From contig JACAFT010000014.1 of assembly GCA_013378375.1 (NCBI GenBank), positions 1 to 27,660 on the forward strand: DNA of 27,660 nucleotides. Direction: 5' to 3'. The translations under genes and the position numbers were made by a program. The DNA comes from UBA57 sp013378375 (GTDB lineage: Archaea > Thermoproteota > Nitrososphaeria > Nitrososphaerales > UBA57). The notes below the pieces were generated by a model that saw nothing but the letters and a program-made list of their open reading frames with translations, was not told where the DNA came from and ran no database searches. Of this stretch, positions 7,126 through 15,009 are shown piece after piece. Each line of letters starts with the position of its first letter. Positions within the stretch are counted from its first letter, which is position 1.

Positions 7126-7761
7126 TTGACTGCTATTAAAATTCTCGAATCTTCAGATTCACGCATAAAAGTCTCGATTAAGGGTGTAGATCGAGTCTAT
7201 GCTAATGCATTACGCCGGTTTGCTATTAGTGAAGTGCCTTGTATGGCAATTGACGATGTCGTTATTCAACAAAATTCTTCTGTACTTTATGACGAAATCC
7301 TTGCCCATCGTTTAGGATTAATACCTTTATCTACCGATTTGAAAGGTTATGTTTTACCACAAGATTGTTCTTGTAAAACAGATCTTGGTTGTTCTAAATG
7401 TCGTGTGTTATTGGTACTTAATGCGGTTGCTACTGATGATGTAAAAACAATTTATTCAGGAGATCTCAGGTCTGAAGATGAATCTGTAAAACCATATGTT
7501 GATAATATTCCAATTGTTAAACTCGCGCCAGATCACGAAATTAAATTAGAAGCTTACGCAAAATTAGGTAAAGGTCGTGATCATGCAAAGTGGCAACCTG
7601 TTTCTGTTTCTACACTTACTGATACTGAAGATCCTTCTACATTTCACTTAACATTAGAATCAACTGGAAGTCTTCCAGCTAGCGATATATTATCAGAAGC
7701 TACAAATATATTAAACACTAAATTAAATGAAATTACTGAATCTGTTAAGGAGTCTGTATGA
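7126..7761 (+). CDS. rpoD: DNA-directed RNA polymerase subunit D
   Basis: RpoD is the archaeal counterpart of Rpb3 and of one bacterial alpha subunit; with RpoL, RpoN and RpoP it forms the assembly platform of RNA polymerase. The 211-residue protein shows the dimerisation region VDRVYANALRRFAISEVPCMAIDDV (near 21-45) and HRLGLIPLST at 61-70. A cysteine loop has Cys81, Cys83, Cys89 and Cys92, matching the Rpb3-type metal loop. Some archaeal RpoD proteins carry Fe-S clusters in this domain; the four cysteines here would suit a zinc or single-cluster site, which sequence alone cannot decide. Start TTG at 7126, with AAGGAG eight bases upstream. Confidence 0.95.
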   Translation: MTAIKILESSDSRIKVSIKGVDRVYANALRRFAISEVPCMAIDDVVIQQNSSVLYDEILAHRLGLIPLSTDLKGYVLPQDCSCKTDLGCSKCRVLLVLNAVATDDVKTIYSGDLRSEDESVKPYVDNIPIVKLAPDHEIKLEAYAKLGKGRDHAKWQPVSVSTLTDTEDPSTFHLTLESTGSLPASDILSEATNILNTKLNEITESVKESV

Positions 7762-7762
7762 A

Positions 7763-8095
7763 TTGGTATTTAATGATTATAGGATCGAATCTATAAAACG
7801 TGTAGCAAGAAAAAATAATTCTAAGTTATGGAATGATGTACTTAAAAAACTTAAACACAATCATGAGATAAATATTGGAAAATTATCTAAACTTACAAAG
7901 AATGGTGATGTTGTTGCTATTCCGGGTAAAGTTCTTGGAGGTGGAGTAATTGAACATTCACTTACAATTGGAGCTGTTGATTTTTCACAAACTGCCAAAG
8001 AAAAAATTCATAACGCCGGAGGAAAAACTCTGTTGATAGAAAAATTAGTAGAAACAAATCCTGAAGGTAAAGGAGTGAAAATCTTTATTGCCTGA
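7763..8095 (+). CDS. rpl18e: 50S ribosomal protein eL18
   Basis: eL18 is an archaeal/eukaryotic large-subunit protein related in fold to uL15. The core NGDVVAIPGKVLGGGVIEHSLTIGAVDFSQTAKEKI and the final GVKIFIA are diagnostic in order and spacing. I place the start at TTG 7763 (Met-Val-Phe-Asn), 10 bases after AAGGAG (7747-7752), giving 110 residues. The frame also has an ATG at 7727, but that would add a 12-residue leucine-rich leader lying wholly within the end of rpoD. An ATG at 7758 is in another frame. It follows the rpoD stop by one base and overlaps rpl13 by 8 bp. Confidence 0.92.
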   Translation: MVFNDYRIESIKRVARKNNSKLWNDVLKKLKHNHEINIGKLSKLTKNGDVVAIPGKVLGGGVIEHSLTIGAVDFSQTAKEKIHNAGGKTLLIEKLVETNPEGKGVKIFIA

Positions 8096-8537
8096 ATCTG
8101 AATCTACAGTTATAATTAATGGCGACAAACATTTAGCTGGTAGACTTTGTTCTAATATTGCTAAAACTCTACTAAACGGCAATCGCGTTATTTTAGTTAA
8201 TGCAGAAAAAATTTTGATGTCCGGTAGTACTCGGAATATTCTCAAAGAAAATGAATTAAGATTGGAAATATCTAGTCGTGTACATCCAAAACACGGTCCT
8301 TTTCATCCGAGGAGACCTGATACTTATATGGAAAAGATGGTTCGTGGTATGCTGCCAAGAACTAAACCTAGAGGTATAGATGCAAAAAAACGCCTTAGAG
8401 TTTATATTTCAATTCCTGAAAAATATAAAGATAAAAAATTCACTACAATTGATAATGCTTTACCTACTAAATCATTATCTTATTATATGACCATTGGTGA
8501 CTTATGTTCATCTATGGGATGGAATAAAGTATCATGA
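8088..8537 (+). CDS. rpl13: 50S ribosomal protein uL13
   Basis: uL13 is an early assembly protein of the large subunit. The 149-residue protein has the archaeal pattern VIINGDKHLAGRLCSNIAKTLLNG near 8-31, RVHPKHGPFHPRRP near 65-78 and MVRGMLPRTKPRG near 84-96. The start is TTG, preceded at nine bases by AGGAGTGA (8071-8078), close to the full archaeal Shine-Dalgarno consensus. The start lies in the end of rpl18e and its stop overlaps the rps9 ATG (ATGA), so the three are translated in series. Confidence 0.95.
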   Translation: MPESESTVIINGDKHLAGRLCSNIAKTLLNGNRVILVNAEKILMSGSTRNILKENELRLEISSRVHPKHGPFHPRRPDTYMEKMVRGMLPRTKPRGIDAKKRLRVYISIPEKYKDKKFTTIDNALPTKSLSYYMTIGDLCSSMGWNKVS

Positions 8538-8938
8538 AGAAAAAATCTAAGTTGATACCTGCGTCAAGAAAAACTGCAAAAGCTACTGCAGTAGTCACTA
8601 CAGGTAAAGGCCGAGTTTACATAAATAAAAAACCTGTTGAAATAATTACTCCACTCATTGCTCGAGAAAGAATGTTAACTCCTCTTGAGCTAATTGGCAA
8701 ACATCGTGATAAAGTTGATATTAATGTTCGCGTAGCTGGTGGTGGATTTATGGGACAAGCAGAAGCATGTTCAATAGCAATTTGCCGTGCATTAGATGCA
8801 CATTTTAAAACTAAAGAAATAAAAAATTGTATTACAGATTTTGATAAACATCTACTCTCTGGTGATTCTAGACGTACTGAATCTAAAAAATTTGGCGGTC
8901 CCGGCGCGAGACGGAGAAAACAAAAATCATATCGTTAA
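8534..8938 (+). CDS. rps9: 30S ribosomal protein uS9
   Basis: uS9 is a head protein of the small subunit whose C-terminal tail reaches the P-site tRNA. The 134-residue protein shows SRKTAKATAVVTTGKGRVYINKKPVE near 11-36 and VRVAGGGFMGQAEACSIAICRAL. It ends in the typical basic GDSRRTESKKFGGPGARRRKQKSYR. The ATG overlaps the rpl13 stop by four bases. Confidence 0.97.
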   Translation: MKKKSKLIPASRKTAKATAVVTTGKGRVYINKKPVEIITPLIARERMLTPLELIGKHRDKVDINVRVAGGGFMGQAEACSIAICRALDAHFKTKEIKNCITDFDKHLLSGDSRRTESKKFGGPGARRRKQKSYR

Positions 8939-8954
8939 ATTTTGGTGAAATTGT

Positions 8955-9191
8955 TTGATTATACCTGTACGTTGTTTTAGTTGTGGTGGGGTTGTAGCTG
9001 ATAAACTGGAGGAATTGGAAACTAGGGTTACTAATGGTGGCGATCCTGCTGAAGTTCTAACAGAACTTGGTGTTACTCGATATTGTTGTAGAAGGATGTT
9101 ATTGTCTAATTCTAATGTCATTGATCAAGTAGTAAAATATCATGAAAGATTATCACATAAACGTTCTGAATTTGATCGAGAATCTATTTAA
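8955..9191 (+). CDS. rpoN: DNA-directed RNA polymerase subunit N (Rpb10-like)
   Basis: RpoN is the small zinc protein of the polymerase assembly platform. The 78-residue protein carries the unusual zinc knot of the family: PVRCFSCG with Cys7 and Cys10, and Cys44-Cys45 in RYCCRRM. The TTG start at 8955 is six bases after GGTGA (8944-8948), which matches the 3' part of the archaeal Shine-Dalgarno. The rps9-to-rpoN gap is 16 bp. It is followed directly by eno; rpoK, often found between rpoN and eno in archaea, is absent here. Confidence 0.96.
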   Translation: MIIPVRCFSCGGVVADKLEELETRVTNGGDPAEVLTELGVTRYCCRRMLLSNSNVIDQVVKYHERLSHKRSEFDRESI

Positions 9192-9214
9192 TAATTCTAC
9201 TGAAAAGAGATAAT

Positions 9215-10480
9215 ATGACACAAATCACAGATATTAAATCACGTTTAATTTACAATAGTCGTGGCAGTGAGACTATAGAAGTTGAGGTTTCTATTGGTAA
9301 TATAATTGGTACTGCTTCTTCTCCTGCTGGTGCTAGTGTAGGAAAATTTGAAGCAGTTGCATTCAGAAATACTAATTGTAAGGATACTGTAGAATACCTA
9401 AATGAATACAAATCTCATTTAATTGGAGCTGATGCTTCAGATATTTATGACGTTAGGGATATATTAAGAAAAATAGACGGAACAACAAATTATTCCTCTA
9501 TTGGTGGTTCCGCTGCATATGCAATATCTCTTGCTTCAGTTGATGCAGCTGCAAAATATCTTAATAAACAAATTTATGAATTACTTTCAGACGGAAATCC
9601 TATTCAAATGCCTTTGCCATTAGGAAATGTTTTAGGAGGAGGTATGCATGCAGGAAATGGTTCTACAGACATTCAGGAATTTCTTTCATATCCATTAGGA
9701 GCTGATTCTATTCATTCTGGAATTAGAGCTAACCTTATGGTTCATAAAGAAATAAAAAAAATTATTGACAAAAAAGATTCAAAATTCTCAGGAGGTAAAG
9801 GGGACGAAGGCGCATGGGCCCCACAATTTTCTAATACTAGTGCACTTGAAGTTGCAAAAGAAGCAATTGACACTGTTTCTGATATTGTTGGTTTTGAAAT
9901 TAGATTGGGTTTAGATGTTGCTTCTTCATCTCTCTGGAATCCTGATAAGGAACTTTATGTTTATTCGCGTGAAAATATATCACGTACTCCTGAAGACCAA
10001 ATTTCATATGTATTGGAATTGATTGATAAATATCGCTTAATTTATGTTGAAGATCCTTTACACGAAGAAGCTTTTTCTGATTTTACTCGTCTTTCGTCTC
10101 AAAATAATAACTGTTTAATTGTTGGAGATGATTTATTCGTTACTAATACTTCTATACTCCAAAAAGGAATTGATCAAAAAGCTGGAAATTCTGTAATACT
10201 AAAGGTAAACCAAGCAGGAGCTTTAGGAGATGCTATGGAATTTGCAGCCTTGTGTAATAAAAATAACTATGCAATTATTGCATCGCATAGATCAGGTGAT
10301 ACTATAGATCCTCATCTAGCTCATATTTCTATTGGATCTGGGGCTGTTATGATGAAAAGTGGAGTTGTTGGTGGAGAAAGAGTTTCTAAACTAAATGAAT
10401 TAATTCGTATTGACGAAACTAACTTTATAAATAATGGTTTGTCGATGCCTATTGCGAGGGTTAACAAATATGTCGATTGA
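9215..10480 (+). CDS. eno: Enolase
   Basis: Enolase interconverts 2-phosphoglycerate and phosphoenolpyruvate, in the cytoplasm. The 421-residue protein is full length. It has YNSRGSETIEVEV near 13-25, PAGASVGKFEA near 38-48, HAGNGSTDIQEF near 145-156, and GDEGAWAP at 196-203. Likely metal ligands are Asp234, Glu279 and Asp305, the catalytic lysine is Lys330 (LKVNQAG) and the substrate loop is SHRSGDT at 357-363. The usual SHRSGET and GDEGGFAP read slightly differently here, within archaeal variation. ATG start 23 bp after rpoN; its end overlaps the start of rps2 by 11 bp, the conserved archaeal linkage. Confidence 0.96.
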   Translation: MTQITDIKSRLIYNSRGSETIEVEVSIGNIIGTASSPAGASVGKFEAVAFRNTNCKDTVEYLNEYKSHLIGADASDIYDVRDILRKIDGTTNYSSIGGSAAYAISLASVDAAAKYLNKQIYELLSDGNPIQMPLPLGNVLGGGMHAGNGSTDIQEFLSYPLGADSIHSGIRANLMVHKEIKKIIDKKDSKFSGGKGDEGAWAPQFSNTSALEVAKEAIDTVSDIVGFEIRLGLDVASSSLWNPDKELYVYSRENISRTPEDQISYVLELIDKYRLIYVEDPLHEEAFSDFTRLSSQNNNCLIVGDDLFVTNTSILQKGIDQKAGNSVILKVNQAGALGDAMEFAALCNKNNYAIIASHRSGDTIDPHLAHISIGSGAVMMKSGVVGGERVSKLNELIRIDETNFINNGLSMPIARVNKYVD

Positions 10481-11132
10481 ATTTGAAAATGATAGTATAG
10501 AGGATTCTGGAACTCTTCCTGATTCCATTACTCAACAAATGTCGGAACAGACTCTACTTTCTACTGGGATTAGAGTAGGTACTTTAGTCAAAACTAAATC
10601 TATGGCTTCTTTTGTTAGTCGTACGCGTCAAGATGGATTACATATAATTGACGTTGGTAAAACTTTAGAACGTATTGAAATAGCTTCTAAAATGATTTCA
10701 AATCTTGATCTTAATCGAGTTGTTGTTTATTCTTCTCGTGAGTATGGTAAAACTCCTGTCACTAAGTTTGCTGAGATAACCGGGACACTTCCATTAACTG
10801 GTCGTTTTATGCCAGGGACTTTTACTAATCCATTATATCCTGATCATATTGATCCAGAAGCAGTATTGGTAACTGATCCAGCAATGGATCAACAAGCAGT
10901 TGTTGAAGCTACTAGTGTTGGAATACCTGTTATAGCAATTTGTGATACAGATAATCTTACTGAAAATATTGACTTTGTTATTCCTGCAAATAACAGAGGA
11001 CGAAAAGCATTAGCTGCTGTTATGTGGTTACTTGCTCGTTCAGTTCTTCAACAATTGGGTAAACTATCTGTAAATGAATCATTGTCTTCTTCAATTGAGG
11101 ACTTTGAGACAAAACTAACTGACGACGATTAA
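10470..11132 (+). CDS. rps2: 30S ribosomal protein uS2
   Basis: uS2 joins late in small-subunit assembly near the mRNA exit side. The protein has VGTLVKTKSMASFVSRTRQDGLHIIDVGKTLERIEIA in the N-terminal half, RFMPGTFTNPLYPDHIDPEAVLVTDP in the middle and GIPVIAICDTDNLTENIDFVIPANNRGRKALA near the end, the archaeal/eukaryotic (SA-like) pattern. I start it at the ATG at 10470 (220 residues), nine bases after GCGAGGG; an ATG 36 bases upstream would add an unrelated 12-residue leader. Its first bases overlap eno. A 68-bp gap then separates it from the mevalonate kinase gene. Confidence 0.95.
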   Translation: MSIEFENDSIEDSGTLPDSITQQMSEQTLLSTGIRVGTLVKTKSMASFVSRTRQDGLHIIDVGKTLERIEIASKMISNLDLNRVVVYSSREYGKTPVTKFAEITGTLPLTGRFMPGTFTNPLYPDHIDPEAVLVTDPAMDQQAVVEATSVGIPVIAICDTDNLTENIDFVIPANNRGRKALAAVMWLLARSVLQQLGKLSVNESLSSSIEDFETKLTDDD

Positions 11133-11200
11133 TTTTCTTGTTCTATTAATACTCAATTAACCGTTGATTTTTATTGTTGTAATGTATTTTATAAAGTACT

Positions 11201-12136
11201 TTGATCTCAATTGCAGAAGCTCCTGGTAAAATTATAATTTCAGGAGAACATTTTGTTGTTCATGGATCTCAAGCACTTGCAGCTGCAATAAATCAAAATA
11301 TTAGAGTTTCATGTCAATTTTCCCGCACTAATACTATCAATTATAAACATCAAAGGCTCACATCTAATTACAATTTTACACATGACCCGGTTGCTGTTGT
11401 TAGAAATAAGACTCTTAGTTATTTAAACAGAAAAGAAAATCTTTCTCTTGAAATAGAATCTCATATTCCAAGAGGTTCTGGATTAGGTTCTTCAAGTGCT
11501 TTATGTGTCGCTACTGTCTCATCTATTGCATCGCTTTTTAACGAAAAACTTTCTAAAAAAACCATTTATGATCTTGCTATGAATGGCGAAAAAATTATAC
11601 ATGGTAATCCTTCAGGTATTGATGTTGCTGTTAGTGTTTTTGGTGGGTTGATACTATTTCGTAAAGGCAACGAACCTAAAAAAATCAGTCTTGATTATAC
11701 TCCTGAATTTATCGTATCAGTCAGTGGGAAAGGTCGTAAAACATCAAAAATGATTAATAAATTCAATAATTTCCAGAATTTAACACCTAATTATTTTAAT
11801 AGTCTTGTTGATTCCTCTCATATACTTACTAAAGAAGTTCTCCAATCATTATTACAAAAAGATTATATTAAATTAGGTTCTCTGCTTACTTTTTTTAATT
11901 CTACTTTATCTGATTTTGGATTAAGTACAGCTATAACTGATCAACTGATAGATTTATGTTTAGAATTTGGAGCATATGGGGCAAAGATTACTGGAGCTGG
12001 TGGTGGAGGTTCCATAATAGCTATTGCTCCTTCAAAGAAAACTAACAAAATTATTCAAGAATTAAATAATCATGGTTTTAAATCATTTTCTGTTAAATTA
12101 CCACAAAACGGCGTAAGGACATGGTCAAAAGATTAA
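11201..12136 (+). CDS. mvk: Mevalonate kinase (GHMP kinase family)
   Basis: Mevalonate kinase phosphorylates mevalonate at the 5-OH with ATP, an early step in archaeal isoprenoid synthesis. The 311-residue protein shows the three GHMP motifs: APGKIIISGEH at 7-17, the phosphate-binding PRGSGLGSSSA at 90-100, and KITGAGGGGSIIA near the C-terminus. Asp141 in NPSGIDVA is the likely catalytic base. Position next to isopentenyl phosphate kinase and IPP isomerase supports mevalonate as substrate rather than homoserine or galactose. The start is TTG, just before the conserved APGK block, with no earlier in-frame ATG and no clear Shine-Dalgarno. It overlaps ipk by 16 bp. Confidence 0.92.
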   Translation: MISIAEAPGKIIISGEHFVVHGSQALAAAINQNIRVSCQFSRTNTINYKHQRLTSNYNFTHDPVAVVRNKTLSYLNRKENLSLEIESHIPRGSGLGSSSALCVATVSSIASLFNEKLSKKTIYDLAMNGEKIIHGNPSGIDVAVSVFGGLILFRKGNEPKKISLDYTPEFIVSVSGKGRKTSKMINKFNNFQNLTPNYFNSLVDSSHILTKEVLQSLLQKDYIKLGSLLTFFNSTLSDFGLSTAITDQLIDLCLEFGAYGAKITGAGGGGSIIAIAPSKKTNKIIQELNNHGFKSFSVKLPQNGVRTWSKD

Positions 12137-12882
12137 CAATTATAAAATTAGGAGGTTCAGTTGTTACTAATAAATTAAAACCTTTGACATTTAATTATAA
12201 TTCTGTTGATAATATTGCAAAAATTATTAAAAACTTTGACGGACCTGTGATGATAGTTCATGGGGCAGGTTCCTTTGGCCATTATTATGCAAAATATTAT
12301 GGTGTATCTGATAAACCTACACGTTCTATTAAATCCGTTATTAAAATTCGAGATTCGATGCAATTACTAAATAGTAAAATAATAAATGTTTTTCAAAAAA
12401 ATAAACTCGACACATTTTCTTTTTCACCAATCTATATGTATAATAACAATAAAATTCCTAATTCTTGGAAAAAAATATTAACACATAGCTTGTCTTTTGG
12501 ACTTATACCTACTACTTTTGGCGATGTTTTACTTGGTTCAAAAGGATTCTATATTATTTCTGGAGATGTTATTGTATTGGATTTATGTAGATTATTAAAA
12601 CCATCCCGTGTTGTTTTTGCTTCTAACATTGATGGAATCTATGAAGATATTGATGATAAATCAAGTTTAATTCCAAAAATTTCTGATCTTCACAATAATT
12701 TTAAATTTTCTAAACTTGATTATGATGTTACTGGTGGAATAAAAACGAAAATAACTCAAAGTATGAAAATTGCTAATCTCGGTATTGAAGTTCAGATTAC
12801 TAATGGGCTGAATTCTCACACTTTAATGAAAGCATTAAAGGGCGAGCATGTGGGAACATTATTTGTTGGTGATAAAAGCTGA
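12121..12882 (+). CDS. ipk: Isopentenyl phosphate kinase
   Basis: This enzyme phosphorylates isopentenyl phosphate to isopentenyl diphosphate, the step that distinguishes the archaeal mevalonate routes from the eukaryotic one. The 253-residue amino-acid-kinase-family protein has KLGGSVVTNK at 9-18, and VHGAGSFGH at 46-54 with His54, the histidine characteristic of this enzyme rather than of glutamate or uridylate kinases. SGDVIVLDL follows in the middle, and DVTGGIKTKI near the C-terminus. ATG start in the end of the mevalonate kinase gene. Its stop overlaps the probable CTG start of the next gene. Confidence 0.92.
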   Translation: MVKRLTIIKLGGSVVTNKLKPLTFNYNSVDNIAKIIKNFDGPVMIVHGAGSFGHYYAKYYGVSDKPTRSIKSVIKIRDSMQLLNSKIINVFQKNKLDTFSFSPIYMYNNNKIPNSWKKILTHSLSFGLIPTTFGDVLLGSKGFYIISGDVIVLDLCRLLKPSRVVFASNIDGIYEDIDDKSSLIPKISDLHNNFKFSKLDYDVTGGIKTKITQSMKIANLGIEVQITNGLNSHTLMKALKGEHVGTLFVGDKS

Positions 12883-13958
12883 ACAAAAAACGTTCAATTG
12901 ATATTATTAAGGATCGTAAAAAAGATGGTATTGATCTTGCGTTAAAGAATATTAGTGCTATGCATAAAACAACGCTTCTAGAATGTGTTGAGTTGATTCA
13001 TTGCGCTTTACCAGAAATTAATCTTGACGCTATTCAAACATCTACAAAATTCCTTAATCATAATTTTAAATTTCCATTTTTGATTGATTCAATGACTGGT
13101 GGAACTCCTGCAGCACAAAAAATTAATTCTAGATTAGCACAAGCAGCTGAAGAATTTGGTATTGGTATGGGTGTTGGTAGTCAACGAGCTGGTTTACTAT
13201 CTAGTGATTTGGCAAAAAGCTTTAAAGTTGTTAGAAAGAATGCTCCAAATGCATTTATTTTTTCAAATATTGGGGGTGCACAACTTTCTCAAGGACTTGA
13301 TTACAAATCCATTAAAAAACTATTGAAAATGATTGATGCAGATGCTCTCGCTATCCATCTGAATCCTCTTCAGGAACTTGTACAACCTGAAGGCGAACCA
13401 AATTTTTCTGGTATATTATCTAGGATCAAAGAACTTTCTTCAGATTTAGATATACCTATAATCGTTAAAGAAGTTGGTTCAGGAATATCTCCATCAGTAG
13501 CTAGAAAATTATATAGAAATAAAGTTCACGCAATCAATATTGCAGGTATGGGAGGTACTAGTTGGGCGGGTATTGAACAACTTCGTGCTAAAAAATTTAA
13601 AAATAAACAAAAATCCCACCTTGGTTCATTATTTTGGGATTGGGGAATACCAACTGCCGCTGCTGTATTTCTTGCTCGTAATTCTGTGAAAATTCCTATT
13701 ATAGCATCCGGTGGTTTACGTAATGGATTAGATCTTGCCAAAACTATAGTACTTGGAGCTGATGTCGGAGCGTTTGCACGTCCTATGCTTACACCTGCGT
13801 CAAAGTCATACAAGTCACTCACAGATTCCATTAATCAATTAAGCTTAGAACTCAAATCAACTATGTTTCTTGTAGGAGCAAAAAACATTCGAGATCTTAA
13901 ATCTACTGAATATATTACTACTGAACCACTTACTAGTTGGATCTCAAAGGTTCGTTGA
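12879..13958 (+). CDS. fni: Type 2 isopentenyl-diphosphate delta-isomerase, probable CTG start
   Basis: This FMN- and NADPH-dependent enzyme interconverts IPP and DMAPP. The motifs are DSMTGGT, GVGSQRAGL, HLNPLQELVQPEGEPNF, GMGGTSWAGIE, DWGIPTAA and ASGGLRNGLDLAKTI, in family order. The first ATG (12960) would remove the conserved N-terminal segment DRKKDGIDLAL, whose Arg-Lys pair contacts the diphosphate in characterised enzymes. The frame is open back to a TAA at 12873-12875 and has no ATG, GTG or TTG in that stretch. CTG at 12879 lies five bases after GGTGAT and overlaps the ipk stop as CTGA, giving 359 residues, the usual length. ATT codons at 12897, 12903 or 12906 are alternatives. Function is very secure; the exact start is inferred. 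Confidence 0.9.
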   Translation: MNKKRSIDIIKDRKKDGIDLALKNISAMHKTTLLECVELIHCALPEINLDAIQTSTKFLNHNFKFPFLIDSMTGGTPAAQKINSRLAQAAEEFGIGMGVGSQRAGLLSSDLAKSFKVVRKNAPNAFIFSNIGGAQLSQGLDYKSIKKLLKMIDADALAIHLNPLQELVQPEGEPNFSGILSRIKELSSDLDIPIIVKEVGSGISPSVARKLYRNKVHAINIAGMGGTSWAGIEQLRAKKFKNKQKSHLGSLFWDWGIPTAAAVFLARNSVKIPIIASGGLRNGLDLAKTIVLGADVGAFARPMLTPASKSYKSLTDSINQLSLELKSTMFLVGAKNIRDLKSTEYITTEPLTSWISKVR

Positions 13959-13962
13959 ACCC

Positions 13963-15006
13963 ATGACGAATAATACTAATGATGTTTTGTCTGAACCTGA
14001 AATCCAGGCTAACAAAAAACTAATTGATGATACTATTATAAATTTTCTTCCAAAAACTCACAGTATACAAGAAATTGATTTATTATACAATATGATGCGC
14101 GATTATCCATTACGTCCTGCTAAAGGAATACGTTCTTCAATCTGCTTGTTTACTTGCCAAGCATTTGGTGGTCAAGTAAATGATGCATTATTAACTGCTT
14201 CATCACTCGAGTTATTCCAGAATTGGATATTAATTCATGATGATATCGAAGATGAATCTGAACTCCGTCGTGGACAACCTGTTCTCCACCGTAAACATAC
14301 AATACCATTGGCAATTAACGCAGGAGATTCATTACATGGTAGAATGTGGTCTTTATTACAAAATAATCATTCATTATTAGGAGCTGACCTTACACTAAAT
14401 ATAATTGACGAATTCATAAATATGTTGAATGAAACTACTGAAGGACAACATATGGAATTATCTTGGTCTAACACAAACGATTGGGATATCTCACAAGACG
14501 ATTATTTTATAATGTGTACTAAAAAAACTTCTTGGTATACATGTATTACTCCTTTTCGTTTAGGAAATATGATTGCAAATAAACATACTATTGACGAAAA
14601 TAAATTTGTAGAATTTGGCACTAATTTAGGAATTGCATTTCAAATTCGTGATGATATTCTCAACCTTACTGCCGATGGTAAATATGGTAAAGAATATGCC
14701 GGAGATCTAATTGAAGGTAAAAGAACATTAATTCTTATTCATTTATTAGAATCATGTAATAATTCCGATCGGGAGTTTATTGAATCTTTTTTTAATAATA
14801 ATCGTGAATTTCGTGAAGGTAATTACCAACAATTATTAGATTTGATCTCTAAATATAAGTCACTTGATTATGCAACTAATATTTGCAATGAACTCTCAGA
14901 AAAAGCATTAAACGAATTTAATAATATTTTCTCTGATTTACCTAACACTAGAGCCAGATTGTTGTTGAATAATATAACTAAGTATATGGTTTCAAGGAAT
15001 TGGTAA
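13963..15006 (+). CDS. Short-chain isoprenyl diphosphate synthase, probably geranylgeranyl diphosphate synthase
   Basis: This family condenses DMAPP and IPP units to C15-C20 chains for membrane lipids. The 347-residue all-helical protein has the first aspartate-rich motif as HDDIED (Asp93-Asp97) and RRGQPVLHRKH after it, TTEGQHMEL near 158-166, and the second motif QIRDDILN near 227-234. The fifth residue before the first motif is aromatic (Trp88), a feature of archaeal type I GGPP synthases that limits chains to C20, so I favour a GGPP or FPP/GGPP product (inference). ATG start four bases after the IPP isomerase stop; it is followed closely by gltX. Confidence 0.88.
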   Translation: MTNNTNDVLSEPEIQANKKLIDDTIINFLPKTHSIQEIDLLYNMMRDYPLRPAKGIRSSICLFTCQAFGGQVNDALLTASSLELFQNWILIHDDIEDESELRRGQPVLHRKHTIPLAINAGDSLHGRMWSLLQNNHSLLGADLTLNIIDEFINMLNETTEGQHMELSWSNTNDWDISQDDYFIMCTKKTSWYTCITPFRLGNMIANKHTIDENKFVEFGTNLGIAFQIRDDILNLTADGKYGKEYAGDLIEGKRTLILIHLLESCNNSDREFIESFFNNNREFREGNYQQLLDLISKYKSLDYATNICNELSEKALNEFNNIFSDLPNTRARLLLNNITKYMVSRNW

Positions 15007-15009
15007 ATC

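Noticed and set aside
7727..7762. ATG at 7727 as rpl18e start
   Set aside because: The leader would be a frame-shifted reading of the end of rpoD; TTG 7763 follows the AAGGAG at suitable spacing.
10434..10469. ATG at 10434 as rps2 start
   Set aside because: The extra 12 residues lie entirely in eno and lack family similarity; the ATG at 10470 has a good Shine-Dalgarno at nine bases.
11188..11195. TTTATAAA as promoter of the mevalonate kinase gene
   Set aside because: It is the best TATA match in the spacer but lies only five bases before the TTG start; a transcript from it would begin inside the conserved APGK region.
12960..13958. IPP isomerase starting at ATG 12960
   Set aside because: It would lose the conserved N-terminal DRKKDGIDLAL segment encoded in frame just upstream.
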